DNA of 64,000 nucleotides from positions 40,708-104,707 of the forward strand of contig CANRIX010000005.1 in the NCBI GenBank assembly GCA_947630765.1, read 5' to 3'. The DNA is from an uncultured Clostridia bacterium. GTDB taxonomy: Bacteria > Bacillota > Clostridia > Oscillospirales > CAG-382. The notes beneath the pieces are model-generated. The model did not search any database, had not been told where the DNA came from, and worked only from the letters and a program-made list of their open reading frames with translations. Both the position numbers and the translations under genes were made by a program. Position 1 is the first letter of the stretch. Every line of letters begins with the position of its first letter. Of this stretch, positions 25,027-33,969 are shown in pieces.

Positions 25027-26274
25027 CTACCCGTCCTGCCGCAGGGACTCGAAATCGCGGAAGAAGGCGGGGTAGGACTTTTCGGCGGACTCGGCGCCGG
25101 TGATGCGAACGGGGGATGTGCAGGCGCAGGCGGCGACGGCAGCGCTCATGGCGATGCGGTGGTCGTTGCAGGCGTCCGCGTCCCCGCCGACAAGCCCGCC
25201 GCCGGGAATGCGCAGCCCGTCCGGCGTCTCGAAGCAGGGCGCGCCGAGCGCATGGAGCAGACCGCAGACCGAACGGATGCGGTCGCTTTCCTTCAGGCGC
25301 AGGCGTGACGCGCCGACGATGCGGGTCTCCCCCTCCGCAGAGGCGGCCGCGACGGCCAGCACCGGCACGAGGTCGGGAATGTCCGTCGCGTCGATCTCGA
25401 TACCGTGCAGGCGGGATTTGGACACCGTGACGGCGTCGCCATCGGCGCGGATGTCCGCACCCATTTGAAGTAAGAGCGGCAGGATCGCACGGTCCCCCTG
25501 CGCGGAATCCGGGCGCAGCCCGGTGACGGTGACGTCGCCGTTCAAAGCGCCCGCGACCAGCCAGAAGGCGGCGTTCGACCAGTCCCCCTCGACGGCGAGC
25601 GTCCCCGGGGAACGGTAGGATTGCGGGGAGACGGAAATCTGTGAGCCGTCCCGCCGCACGACCACGCCGAAAGCGCTCTGCACCGCTTGCGTCAGCGCGA
25701 CGTACGGGGCGGACGCGAGCGTCCCCTCCACGACGACGTTGCTTGCGCCGTTCAAGAGCGGCAGGGCGAGCAAAAGCCCGGTGAAGAACTGCGAGCTGAC
25801 GCCGCCGTCCATGCGGTATTCGCCCGGGACCAATTGCCCGTCGACCGTCAGCGGGAAGGACCCGGCGGGGGAGAGCGCCGCGCCGTGGGCGAGCAGCTGC
25901 TCATACAGCGGGGACAGGGGCCGCTCGGCGAGCCGTCCGCGCCCGACGAACGCGGCGGAAACGCCGAGCGCCGGGGCGAGCGGCAGGATGAACCGCAGGG
26001 TCGACCCGCTTTCGCCGCAGTCCAGCAGGACGCGGGAAGCCGGGCGGGACGCGATCGGGCGGACCGTGCAGACGCCGTCGCGCTCGACGATCTCCGCGCC
26101 AAGGGCACGCAGACAGCCGACGGTCGCTTGAATGTCCCGGTTGGTTTCCGGGCAAAGCAGGTCGGTCGACCGGTCGGCGAGGGACGCGCAGATCAGCGCA
26201 CGGTGCATGTGCGACTTCGACGGGATGGCGCGGACGGACCCGGCGAGCCGGGCAGGGGGGACGACGACCGTCAC
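25027..26274 (-). CDS. aroA: EPSP synthase (3-phosphoshikimate 1-carboxyvinyltransferase)
   Basis: 415 residues; adds the enolpyruvyl group to shikimate-3-phosphate. Seen: PSKSHMHRALICASLA, LDCGESGSTLRF (usual DCGNSGT-like site with a Glu), DGGVSSQFFTGLLLALP, RLRLKESDRI and CNDHRIAMS. The GTG start overlaps the aroB stop as GTGA, so it is translationally coupled. The G-E-S variation places it nearer divergent or class II-like enzymes; no glyphosate statement can be made safely. Confidence 0.93.
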   Translation of the reverse strand: MTVVVPPARLAGSVRAIPSKSHMHRALICASLADRSTDLLCPETNRDIQATVGCLRALGAEIVERDGVCTVRPIASRPASRVLLDCGESGSTLRFILPLAPALGVSAAFVGRGRLAERPLSPLYEQLLAHGAALSPAGSFPLTVDGQLVPGEYRMDGGVSSQFFTGLLLALPLLNGASNVVVEGTLASAPYVALTQAVQSAFGVVVRRDGSQISVSPQSYRSPGTLAVEGDWSNAAFWLVAGALNGDVTVTGLRPDSAQGDRAILPLLLQMGADIRADGDAVTVSKSRLHGIEIDATDIPDLVPVLAVAAASAEGETRIVGASRLRLKESDRIRSVCGLLHALGAPCFETPDGLRIPGGGLVGGDADACNDHRIAMSAAVAACACTSPVRITGAESAEKSYPAFFRDFESLRQDG

Positions 26275-27341
26275 GGGTTGCCCTCCTTTCCGGGGAACGC
26301 GAGCGGCAGCAGCGACGGCAGCTCGTCGACCGGCGTTTCGCGCAGGACGCACTTCCCGAACCGCTCCGGCAGGACAAGCCGCAGGACCTGTCCCGCACGC
26401 TTCTTGTCCGTCCCCATCGCGGGGAGCAGGCGGGAGGGCGGATAGGGGGATTCGACCGGCAGCCCGTAGCGGGTCAGCAGTTCGGCGACCTCCGCCGGCA
26501 GGGAAGCGCCGCAAAGCCCGAGGGCGGCAGCCAGCCGGGACGCGGCGACCATGCCGATGGCGACGGCTTTGCCGTGGGTCACGGTCAGGGCGGACGCCTG
26601 CTCGACGGCGTGACCGAACGTGTGTCCGAGGTTGAGCAGCATGCGTTCGCCGAGGTCATGCTCGTCCTTTTCGACGAGGTCGCGTTTGACCGCGACGCAA
26701 GCGGCGACGACGCGCTCCCAATCCACCTTCGCGGGGTCGGCGAGCAGGGTGCGCAGCGGCTCCCCGTCGAGCAGGGCGTACTTGACGACTTCCGCGCACC
26801 CGTCCGAAAAGGTCTCCGCCGGGAGCGTCGAAAGCAGCGTCGGGTCGCAAAAAACCGCCGCAGGCTGGTGGAACGCGCCCGCGAGGTTCTTGCCCGCCGC
26901 GAGGTCGATTGCGGTCTTGCCGCCGACCGAGGAATCCACGGCCGCAAGTAGGGTCGTCGGGAGTTGAACGTAGCGGATCCCCCGCAGGTAGACCGCCGAC
27001 GCGAAGCCCGCGAGGTCGCCGATCACGCCGCCGCCGAGCGCGAACACCGCGTCCGTGCGGGTCAGGCGGTTGGACGCGAGGAATTCCAGCGTTTCGCCGA
27101 GGCGGGACAGGCATTTGGTCTGTTCGCCCGCCGGGAGCACCAGCCGGCAGACCCGGAAGCCCGCCGCTTCGAGCGACGCCTGTGCGCGGTCGCCGTAGAG
27201 CGGGTCGACCGTCGAATCCGTGACCAGCGCGGCGGTCCGGCCGGGCAGGAGCGGGGCGGAGCATTCGCCGACGCGGTCGAGCAGACCGGTTTGGATGGTC
27301 ACGTCGTAGGGGCGGGCGGTGCGGACGGTGATGGTGGGCAT
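26271..27341 (-). CDS. aroB: 3-dehydroquinate synthase
   Basis: 356 residues; NAD- and metal-dependent second step of the pathway. Seen: LPAGEQTK, GGGVIGDLAGFASAVYLRG, PTTLLAAVDSSVGGKTAI, GCAEVVKYA, LNLGHTFGHA (metal His) and TDKKRAG. Start ATG behind GGAGCGCACCCC; overlaps aroA by four bases and follows tyrA by 18. Confidence 0.95.
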   Translation of the reverse strand: MPTITVRTARPYDVTIQTGLLDRVGECSAPLLPGRTAALVTDSTVDPLYGDRAQASLEAAGFRVCRLVLPAGEQTKCLSRLGETLEFLASNRLTRTDAVFALGGGVIGDLAGFASAVYLRGIRYVQLPTTLLAAVDSSVGGKTAIDLAAGKNLAGAFHQPAAVFCDPTLLSTLPAETFSDGCAEVVKYALLDGEPLRTLLADPAKVDWERVVAACVAVKRDLVEKDEHDLGERMLLNLGHTFGHAVEQASALTVTHGKAVAIGMVAASRLAAALGLCGASLPAEVAELLTRYGLPVESPYPPSRLLPAMGTDKKRAGQVLRLVLPERFGKCVLRETPVDELPSLLPLAFPGKEGNP

Positions 27342-27359
27342 GGGGTGCGCTCCTTTCGT

Positions 27360-28211
27360 TCAGCCGTCGGCGTATTCGGACGCGTCCGCGGCGGCCTTGC
27401 AGTCGTTGCCCGCCTGCAGAAGGGCGGTCAGCGTTTCCGCGTCCCGGTTCGCGAGCGCGTCGCGGTAGGCGGTGAGGTTGGCGAGCAGTGTGTCCAGCTC
27501 GTCGGTCAGGTAGTCGGCGTTATCCAGGAACAGCTCGGTCCACATCGGGATGTTCAGCCCGGCGACGCGGGCCATGTCGCGGTAACTGCCGGCGGAAAAG
27601 CCGCGATGGTCGCGTGCGGACGGGCTTTTGACGTAGGCGTTCGACAGGACGTGCGGGAGCTGGGACGTGAAGGCGATCATGCGGTCGTGCTGTTCGGGCG
27701 TAGCGGTGACGATGCGGGAGAAGCCGAGCGAACGGAAGAGCGCGCAGAGCATGTCCAGCGTCGCCAGGTCGGCGTTCGCGCCGGGGATTAGCACCATGCT
27801 CGCGCCCTTGAACATCTTCTCCCGCGAAGCGCGAAAACCGCTCGCGACCGCGCCCGCCATCGGGTGCCCGCCGACGAAACGGAACCCGTGCGCCTCCGCT
27901 TCCGCGCAGAACGCCGGGAACACCGCCCGCTTGACGCCGCAGCAGTCCAGCACGACGCAGGACTTCTTCAGACGCGGGGACGCCTTGCGCAGGTACGCCA
28001 CCGCGTCCTGCGGGTAGATCGCGAGCAGCAGCAGGTCGAGCGACGGCAGTCTCGCTTCGCCCAGTTCGCCGTCGATCAGGTCGGTGAAATGGGCGAAGGC
28101 GATGGCGTCCGGGTCGGCGTCCGCCCCGTAAACTTCGTGGTCCGTATGGCTTTTGATGGTCTTGGCGAAGGAACCGCCGATGGTTCCGAGGCCGACGATA
28201 CCGATTTTCAT
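27360..28211 (-). CDS. tyrA: Prephenate dehydrogenase
   Basis: 283 residues; prephenate to 4-hydroxyphenylpyruvate for tyrosine. Rossmann start GIVGLGTIGGSF, GGHPMAGAVASGF, then the helical dimerization half (TSQLPHVLSNAY). No ACT domain after residue 283, unlike many Bacillus enzymes, so tyrosine feedback may act elsewhere. Sits 27 bases after aroF. Confidence 0.92.
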   Translation of the reverse strand: MKIGIVGLGTIGGSFAKTIKSHTDHEVYGADADPDAIAFAHFTDLIDGELGEARLPSLDLLLLAIYPQDAVAYLRKASPRLKKSCVVLDCCGVKRAVFPAFCAEAEAHGFRFVGGHPMAGAVASGFRASREKMFKGASMVLIPGANADLATLDMLCALFRSLGFSRIVTATPEQHDRMIAFTSQLPHVLSNAYVKSPSARDHRGFSAGSYRDMARVAGLNIPMWTELFLDNADYLTDELDTLLANLTAYRDALANRDAETLTALLQAGNDCKAAADASEYADG

Positions 28212-28238
28212 AAGGGAAACCTCCGTGGAGATGGAATG

Positions 28239-29246
28239 TCAGGCGTTTCCGAGCGCATTCCGCAGCTTGAAAACGCGGTCTGCGAGCGACGAGAACTGCT
28301 CGGGCGTGAGGGATTGCGGCCCGTCGCAGAGGGCACGGGCGGGATCGTTGTGGACCTCGAGCAGCAGTCCGTCCGCGCCGGCGGCCGTCGCGGCGAGCGC
28401 CATCGGCGGGACGTAGCGGGCGACCCCGGTCGCGTGGCTCGGGTCGACGACCACGGGCAGGTGGGTCAGCTCCTTGAGCGCCGGGACGGCGGAGAGGTCG
28501 AGGGTGTTGCGGGTGACGGTCTCAAACGTGCGGATGCCGCGCTCGCAGAGGATGACCTGCTCGTTCCCGCCGGCGAGGATGTACTCCGCCGACATGAGCA
28601 GCTCCTGCACGGTGTTCGCAAGCCCCCGCTTGAGCAGGATCGGCTTGCGGAGGCGTCCGAGCTCCTTGAGCAGCTCGAAATTCTGCATATTCCGCGCGCC
28701 GACCTGAATGATATCGACCTGCTCGAACAGGGGCAGGTGGGAGGCGTTCATGATCTCGGTGACGATGGGCAGCCCGGTTTCCGCCTTGGCCTTCAGCAGC
28801 AGCTCGATACCGTCCGCGCCGAGCCCTTGAAAAGCATAGGGCGACGTGCGGGGCTTGAACGCGCCCCCGCGCAGCGCCGTCGCGCCCGCTTTTTTGACCG
28901 CCCGCGCGACCTGCAGGACCTGCTCCTCGGTTTCGACCGAGCAGGGCCCCGCGATCAGGGCGAACCGCCCGCCGCCGACCCGAAAAGGGCCGGTTTCGAC
29001 GCAGGTGTCCGCTTCGTGGAACTTGCGGTTGGCCATTTTGAACGGCTCGGACACGCGTTGGACCTTTTCGACGATCTCCAGACCCGACAGCAGGTCCGCG
29101 TCGACGCGGGACGTGTCGCCGATCAGCCCGAGGACGGTCTGGTACCGCCCGACGGAGATGTGCACGTCGAGTTCCTTCGACCGCAGCCAGTCGATCAGCT
29201 CGTCGGTTTTCTTTTGCGGTACGCGGGGCTTGAGCAGGATGATCAT
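28239..29246 (-). CDS. aroF: DAHP synthase, type I-beta with N-terminal ferredoxin-like domain
   Basis: 335 residues; condenses phosphoenolpyruvate and erythrose-4-phosphate. An N-terminal ~70-residue regulatory domain ([15 protein letters not shown]) precedes the barrel: [44 protein letters not shown] and DPSHATG. The Thermotoga-like domain is known to bind phenylalanine/tyrosine, so feedback control is expected at this first committed step. Third gene of the operon. Confidence 0.94.
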   Translation of the reverse strand: MIILLKPRVPQKKTDELIDWLRSKELDVHISVGRYQTVLGLIGDTSRVDADLLSGLEIVEKVQRVSEPFKMANRKFHEADTCVETGPFRVGGGRFALIAGPCSVETEEQVLQVARAVKKAGATALRGGAFKPRTSPYAFQGLGADGIELLLKAKAETGLPIVTEIMNASHLPLFEQVDIIQVGARNMQNFELLKELGRLRKPILLKRGLANTVQELLMSAEYILAGGNEQVILCERGIRTFETVTRNTLDLSAVPALKELTHLPVVVDPSHATGVARYVPPMALAATAAGADGLLLEVHNDPARALCDGPQSLTPEQFSSLADRVFKLRNALGNA

Positions 29247-29291
29247 AGGGAAATTCCTTCCTATTATATACTACGTCGCGTGGCGGACGCG

Positions 29292-30221
29292 TCAGATGGA
29301 CAGTTCGTCCAGCGCCGCAGCGCCGATCAGCCCCGCCTGTCCGCCGAGCCGCCCGGCACGGATCATGGTCGAGCATTTCCCGACCGCCGCACGGAGCGGC
29401 TGCAGCAGGGTCTCGCCTTCCTTGCTGATGCCGCCGGAGATGACGATCATGTCCGGGCGGAAGATGTTGATGATGTTCCACATGCCGACCTCCAGCGAAC
29501 GGATCCAGTCGTTGAAGATGCTGCGGGCCATGTTGTCCTCCTCGCTCATGGCGATGAAGAGGGTCTTTCCGTTGGCGCGCCCGCCGTTGGCAGCGATCAG
29601 CTTGCCGAGCCGGCTGTTCGGGGCGTACTGCGCCTGGTGTTCGACCTCCCGCGTCAGCGCACGGGTGGACGCGACGGTTTCCCAGCAGCCGATCCGACCG
29701 CAGCCGCAGCGCTTGCCGTGGATGTCGATGACCATATGCCCGATCTCCCCGGCGTGGTTCTCCTTGCCGTGCAGCAGCTTGCCGTCGACGATGATGCCGC
29801 CGCCGATGCCCGTGCCGAGCGTGACCGTCACGACGTTGCGGTAGCCCTTCGAGACGCCCGCCATATGCTCGCCCCAGGCGGCGCAGTTCGCGTCGTTGTC
29901 CAGCTTCGCCGGGGCGCCGAACGCGTCGGACAGCAGCTTCGCGAACGGGATGCGGTCGATGGGGAGGTTGTCTGCGGCGAGGGCGATGCCCTTTTCCGTG
30001 TCGATCTCCCCCGGGCAGCCCATGCCGATGAAGTCGATCTGCTCCCCGTCCAGCCCCGCTTCCGCGATGAGCTTTCGGGCGCCGTCGAGGACGATGGTTT
30101 GCAGTTCTTCCGGGGTGCGGCAGTCCGCCGTGCGGAATTGCAGCGAGTGCAGGATGCGGTAGCTGTCGTCCACCGCACCGATGTCGACGTTCGTGCCGCC
30201 GAGGTCAATGCCGATTTTCAT
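29292..30221 (-). CDS. ROK-family glucokinase
   Basis: 309 residues; ATP-dependent phosphorylation of glucose or a related hexose. Phosphate loop GIDLGGTNVDIG, DNDANCAAWGE with the catalytic Asp, GTGIGGGII, the zinc motif CGCGRIGCWE and a histidine before it (GEIGHM). No helix-turn-helix, so it is a kinase and not a ROK repressor. Placed between a nucleotidyltransferase and aroF, 27 and 45 bases away; the metabolic link could be sugar supply but is not evident. Confidence 0.88.
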   Translation of the reverse strand: MKIGIDLGGTNVDIGAVDDSYRILHSLQFRTADCRTPEELQTIVLDGARKLIAEAGLDGEQIDFIGMGCPGEIDTEKGIALAADNLPIDRIPFAKLLSDAFGAPAKLDNDANCAAWGEHMAGVSKGYRNVVTVTLGTGIGGGIIVDGKLLHGKENHAGEIGHMVIDIHGKRCGCGRIGCWETVASTRALTREVEHQAQYAPNSRLGKLIAANGGRANGKTLFIAMSEEDNMARSIFNDWIRSLEVGMWNIINIFRPDMIVISGGISKEGETLLQPLRAAVGKCSTMIRAGRLGGQAGLIGAAALDELSI

Positions 30222-30248
30222 AGAATTTTCCTTTCTTTTCGATGTTCC

Positions 30249-31148
30249 TCAAAAGGGGTATGCCCCGTTCGCGGTCTGTTCGCGCAGGTATTCGACCACC
30301 CGCGGACGGTCCTCGCGGTAGGTCACGCCGTACCAGCGGTCGCTCGTGCGCAGGACGCGCAGGGGACGTCCGCACGCGTTGCGGTACGCCCAGACGGCGG
30401 TCGGGAGGTAGTATTCCTGCTTCAGCGGGTCCTGCAGCGTCCGCAAAAAGTCCGCAAAGCCCGCCTCCGCCGAACGCAGAAAGCCGCCGTCGAGCGCCCA
30501 GGCGTTCATGGAGACGATGCAGTCCTTGTCGAGCGGGTGCCACACGCCGTCCTCGCGGTAGGCGGCGCTCCCGTCCGGGCGCGTGCCGATCTCGGTGCGC
30601 TCGCGGATATCGAGCAGGCTGCCGTTTTCGTCGCAGACGCAGACCCCGCGGGACACCGTGCCGTTTTCGGTCATCGTGTTCCGCAGCGGGAAGCCGACCA
30701 TACAGCCGCAGGCGTCCTCCGTTCCGCTCGCAAGGAAGTTATGCAGCAGGCGGAAGGTCTCCTTGCCGTAGAGGTCGTCGGCGTTGACCACCGCGAACCC
30801 CTCGTCCCGCAGCAGCTCCCGCGCGGCGAGCACGGCGTGGGCGGTGCCCCATTGCTTTTCCCGCCCCGCCGGGACTGAAAACCCCTCCGGCAGGTCGGAA
30901 AGCGTCTGAAACGCGTACCGCACTTCCACACGACCCCCGTGCCGGGACGCGATGCGGTCGCCGAGCGTTTCGCGGAACGCCTGCTCGTTTTCCGGGCGGA
31001 TCACGAAGATCACCCGGTCGAATCCGGCGCGCACCGCGTCGTATACCGTATAGTCCAAAATGAATTCCCCGTTCGGCCCGACCGGGTCCATCTGCTTGAG
31101 CCCGCCGTAGCGGCTCCCCAGTCCGGCCGCCATTACCAAAAGCGTCAT
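30249..31148 (-). CDS. Sugar nucleotidyltransferase-like protein
   Basis: 299 residues; GT-A fold enzyme of the NTP_transferase family. N-terminal LVMAAGLGSRYGGLKQ is the nucleotide loop, and FAVVNADDLYG carries the metal-binding Asp. The central region SRGVCVCDENGSL and the C-terminal LRTSDRWYGVTYRED are seen in a family often annotated only as nucleotidyltransferase. Substrate unknown. First gene of the minus-strand operon leading to the aromatic genes. Confidence 0.8.
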   Translation of the reverse strand: MTLLVMAAGLGSRYGGLKQMDPVGPNGEFILDYTVYDAVRAGFDRVIFVIRPENEQAFRETLGDRIASRHGGRVEVRYAFQTLSDLPEGFSVPAGREKQWGTAHAVLAARELLRDEGFAVVNADDLYGKETFRLLHNFLASGTEDACGCMVGFPLRNTMTENGTVSRGVCVCDENGSLLDIRERTEIGTRPDGSAAYREDGVWHPLDKDCIVSMNAWALDGGFLRSAEAGFADFLRTLQDPLKQEYYLPTAVWAYRNACGRPLRVLRTSDRWYGVTYREDRPRVVEYLREQTANGAYPF

Positions 31149-31189
31149 GACTGTTTCTCTCTTTCTCTCTCAATAGTTATACATCTTCC

Positions 31190-31218
31190 ATTTTACATCA
31201 AAACGGCGATAAAGTAAA
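31190..31218 (-). promoter_or_regulatory. Promoter of the nucleotidyltransferase-glk-aro operon
   Basis: On the minus strand TTTACT, 17-bp spacer, TAAAAT, 41 bases before the start at 31148. Confidence 0.65.
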
Positions 31219-31278
31219 GGGGGTAACGGAATTTTTCGGCAAAAAATTTTTCTCTTGCACGTCGGATGCAAAAAACGG

Positions 31279-31308
31279 TTGACAAACCGGGTCGGAATGT
31301 GCTATCAT
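31279..31308 (+). promoter_or_regulatory. Promoter of the GH109-like oxidoreductase gene
   Basis: TTGACA, 18-bp spacer, TATCAT, 35 bases before the start at 31344. Confidence 0.75.
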
Positions 31309-31343
31309 TTGGGTGTTGACATCCGAAAGAGAGGGAATTACCT

Positions 31344-32591
31344 ATGGAACAGAAACATTTACCGCTTCGCGTCGGGGTGGTCGGGCTCGGCGTACGGGGC
31401 GACGGCATCGTGGACACGGTGCTGCTGCCGCTGGTCAAACGCGGGAAGCTCGCGCTGACCGCCGTGTGCGACGTGTACGACGACCGCGCGAAGAGCGTCG
31501 CGGACCGCGTGGAGGCGCAGACCGGGGTGCGTCCGCTCTGCACGCAGGACTACCGCGAGGTCATCGCGTCCGGGCCGCAGGCGCTTTTGGTGCTTTCGGC
31601 GTGGGAGAGCCACGTCGGGATCGCCGTCGAGGCGATGCGTGCGGGGATCCCGGTCGGCATGGAGGTCGGCGGCGCCTACACGGTCGAGGACTGCTGGCGG
31701 CTGGTCCGCGCCTACGAGGAGACCGGCGTGCACTGCATGCTTTTGGAGAACTGCTGCTACGGCAGGCGAGAGCTGATGGCGCTGCACATGGTGCGGCAGG
31801 GGGTGTTCGGCGAGATCGTCCACTGCGCCGGGGGCTACCTGCACGACCTGCGGTCCGAGATCGCCAACGGCGACGTCAACCGCCACTACCGGCAGCGGAA
31901 CTACCTCCTGCGCAACTGCGAAAACTACCCGACGCACGAGCTTGGGCCGATCATGGCGGTGCTGGACATCAACCACGGCAACCGCATGCTGACGCTCAAC
32001 ACGGTCACGTCCGGGGCGTTCGGGATGCGTGCCTACGTCCGCGAGCACCGTTCGGACAGCCCGCTCGCCGAAAAGACCTTCAACCAGGGCGACGTGACGA
32101 CGACGGTCATTAAGTGCGCCAACGGGCAGACCATCGTCCTGACGCTGGACACGACCCTGCCGCGGATGTATTCGCGTGGGTTCACCGTGCGCGGCACGAA
32201 AGGTATGTACTGCGAGGACGGGGACTACATCCACATGGACGGCGAGCCGGAGTTCGACAACGTCGTCAAGGTCGCCGGCAACGCCGCGGGCTACGTCGAG
32301 CAGTACGAGCACCCGATCTGGCGGGAGTATCGCAAGGACCCCATCGGCGGGCACGACGGTATCGACTGGCTGGTCTACAACGCGTTCTTCGACAGCGTTC
32401 TGAACGGGCTGGTGCCGCCGATCGACACCTACGACACCGCGACGCTGCTCTGCATTACGCCGCTTTCCGGCGATTCCGCCGCGATGGGCGGCGCGCCCGT
32501 CGCGATCCCCGATTTCACCGGCGGTCGCTGGGTGTTGCGTACCGAGTTCCCCGACGCCGACCGCGGTCCGTACGGGCTGTTTACCTGCTGA
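31344..32591 (+). CDS. Gfo/Idh/MocA-family protein, GH109-like
   Basis: 415 residues. Rossmann start RVGVVGLGVRGDG, CDVYDDRA and QDYREVIAS, then VGMEVGGAYTVEDCW, LLENCCYGRRELM, EIVHCAGGYLHDLR and the late HELGPIMAVLDINHGN. This arrangement resembles NAD-dependent GH109 alpha-N-acetylgalactosaminidases and their relatives. No signal peptide, so intracellular. Whether it is a glycosidase or an oxidoreductase cannot be decided here. Ribosome site AGAGAGGGA. Its stop codon is directly followed by a palindromic repeat. Confidence 0.82.
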   Translation: MEQKHLPLRVGVVGLGVRGDGIVDTVLLPLVKRGKLALTAVCDVYDDRAKSVADRVEAQTGVRPLCTQDYREVIASGPQALLVLSAWESHVGIAVEAMRAGIPVGMEVGGAYTVEDCWRLVRAYEETGVHCMLLENCCYGRRELMALHMVRQGVFGEIVHCAGGYLHDLRSEIANGDVNRHYRQRNYLLRNCENYPTHELGPIMAVLDINHGNRMLTLNTVTSGAFGMRAYVREHRSDSPLAEKTFNQGDVTTTVIKCANGQTIVLTLDTTLPRMYSRGFTVRGTKGMYCEDGDYIHMDGEPEFDNVVKVAGNAAGYVEQYEHPIWREYRKDPIGGHDGIDWLVYNAFFDSVLNGLVPPIDTYDTATLLCITPLSGDSAAMGGAPVAIPDFTGGRWVLRTEFPDADRGPYGLFTC

Positions 32592-33004
32592 GTACGAGGG
32601 GAACGAGGAGTACGTTGGGGGTTGTGACAACCCCCAAACCCCCGCAGTCTGGGGGTATATAAAAGGAAGGCTCGAATTTGAGCCTTCTTTTCTTGTATTT
32701 TTCGGACTTCCCATCACCCCCAAAGTCTGGCGGTTGCTGTCGCAACCAGCGCCCCCAATTGACCGCTCTGCCTCGAATCCAAGCACGTTTTTGCTTGACG
32801 AAAATTTGGGGGCGCACATTCCGATAGGAATGACGCGAATTTGGGGGTGACAGCTTTTTGCAGGAAAGTGCAAATTTCAGCCGACGCGTTTCAAAATTAT
32901 CCCCGAAATCGACAGGGTCGATTTCGCGCTACGGGGGGCGTGGGGGACGCGACGTCCCCCACCGTACTCCTCGTACTCCTCGTACTCCTCGTACTCCTCG
33001 TACC
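32592..33004. repeat. Composite palindromic repeat filling the gap between two convergent stop codons
   Basis: Starts at the stop of the GH109-like gene with GTACGAGGGGAACGAGGAGTACG, split here as GTACGAGG units, then GGGGG/CCCCC (32617-32635). The far end, next to folT, has stem GAAATCGAC/GTCGATTTC (32905-32925), GGGGGAC/GTCCCCC (32942-32960) and five GTACTCCTC-type 9-base units (32964-33004). The two ends are inverted copies. The middle holds AAGGCTCGAATTTGAGCCTT, a perfect hairpin with TTTTCTTGT (terminator-like), and GGGGGC-rich arms. No coding sense in about 415 bases. Confidence 0.7.
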
Positions 33005-33006
33005 CC

Positions 33007-33735
33007 TTAAAACAACCCCTTCAGGAACGCGGTGATTTGGTCGTACCAGTAGACGAACGGGACGATCAAGGCGACGGAGAGGACGCAGACGGCGGCGAGG
33101 ACGGCGAACTGCGTTTTGGTGTAGGACAGCGTGACGCCGTCGGGCAGGGCGCCCATCTGGCGCAAGGGGTGGCGAAGGGCGCGCAGGAGCGCGCAGATGA
33201 TAAACACCTCCAGCGGGAGCAGGAGCAGGTTCTTCGCGCCGGAAAGCGCAGCGAGGTACCCGAACATCCCGAAGTTACCGTCGTAGCGAAGCAGGACGTT
33301 CCAAACCGAGCCGAGCAGGACGTTGCAAAATCCGTTGATGATCCCCTTCGCGAGCAGGACGCGCGTGAAGCTGGGCTTGGCGCGGTAGAGAAAGAGCGCG
33401 TAGACGAAGGCGGTGAGGACGGCGGTCAGGGTGTAGCCGGGGAAGAACGGGTCGGGGGACAGCGTAATGCCCACGAGGTCGACGAGCAGTGCGCAGGGGA
33501 CCGCCATGACCGGCCCGGTCATCATCGAGCAGAGCGCGACGACCGGGAACGAGAACATGACCCGGAGGTTGTTGGACAGCACGGGGATGTAGATGCGTTC
33601 GAGCGCGATGGCGAGTGCGCAGAGCAGCGCCGCCGTGACGAGGGAGCGCAGGTGCGTCAGCTCGGCCGCCGCCTGCCTCCAGTAGGCGCGTGAGAACGGG
33701 TGCGGGCAGATTTGCGGTTCGACGGTTTTTTGCAT
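33007..33735 (-). CDS. folT: Folate ECF transporter S component FolT
   Basis: 242 residues, substrate-binding membrane subunit of an energy-coupling-factor folate transporter; needs the shared EcfAA'T module encoded elsewhere. Six hydrophobic segments, with RVMFSFPVVALCSMMTGPV and LVDLVG as in the FolT family, and NGFCNVLLGSVWN. Start ATG 33735 chosen for AAAGGAGG at 8 bases. The tetrahydrofolate riboswitch in its leader independently supports folate specificity. Confidence 0.9.
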   Translation of the reverse strand: MQKTVEPQICPHPFSRAYWRQAAAELTHLRSLVTAALLCALAIALERIYIPVLSNNLRVMFSFPVVALCSMMTGPVMAVPCALLVDLVGITLSPDPFFPGYTLTAVLTAFVYALFLYRAKPSFTRVLLAKGIINGFCNVLLGSVWNVLLRYDGNFGMFGYLAALSGAKNLLLLPLEVFIICALLRALRHPLRQMGALPDGVTLSYTKTQFAVLAAVCVLSVALIVPFVYWYDQITAFLKGLF

Positions 33736-33807
33736 GAAAAAATGCCTCCTTTCCATACAGAACTCCTGCGAGAAAAGAGACAAAAACCATTGCCCCGTGG
33801 ATTTTTT

Positions 33808-33904
33808 CAGCGGGATGCGGCGAACGCACCGCGGGGCGGCAACCCCTTCGTCCGAAAGACAACTCCCCGTCCTTCCGGCACTGTACGCGCGAACGCCTAC
33901 TCTG
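33808..33904 (-). promoter_or_regulatory. Tetrahydrofolate (THF) riboswitch controlling folT
   Basis: Transcript order on the minus strand: CAGAGTAG, GGCGTTCGCG, AGTGCCGG, GACGAAGGGG, CGCGGTG, GCATCCCGCTG. These are the conserved blocks of the folT-type THF aptamer (GAGUAG, UUCGCG, GUG, ACGAAG, GCGGUG, GCAUCCGCU), with outer pairing CAG/CTG. The aptamer begins about 12 bases after a -10 box and ends about 70 bases before the folT start. I see no clear terminator, so control could be at the ribosome site. Confidence 0.87.
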
Positions 33905-33915
33905 TAGGTGGGTCC

Positions 33916-33944
33916 AGTATAGCACAGTTCCGGGCGGAATGCAA
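33916..33944 (-). promoter_or_regulatory. Promoter of folT
   Basis: On the minus strand TTGCAT, 17-bp spacer, TATACT, just upstream of the THF riboswitch. Confidence 0.8.
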
Positions 33945-33969
33945 GCGGAAACCGCAAAAAACGGCGATT

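Noticed and set aside
29292..30221. ROK repressor instead of kinase
   Set aside because: There is no N-terminal DNA-binding domain; the protein begins directly with the phosphate loop.
27864..30878. Open frame of about 1000 codons on the plus strand
   Set aside because: It is opposite tyrA, aroF, the ROK kinase and the nucleotidyltransferase; high GC keeps antisense frames open.
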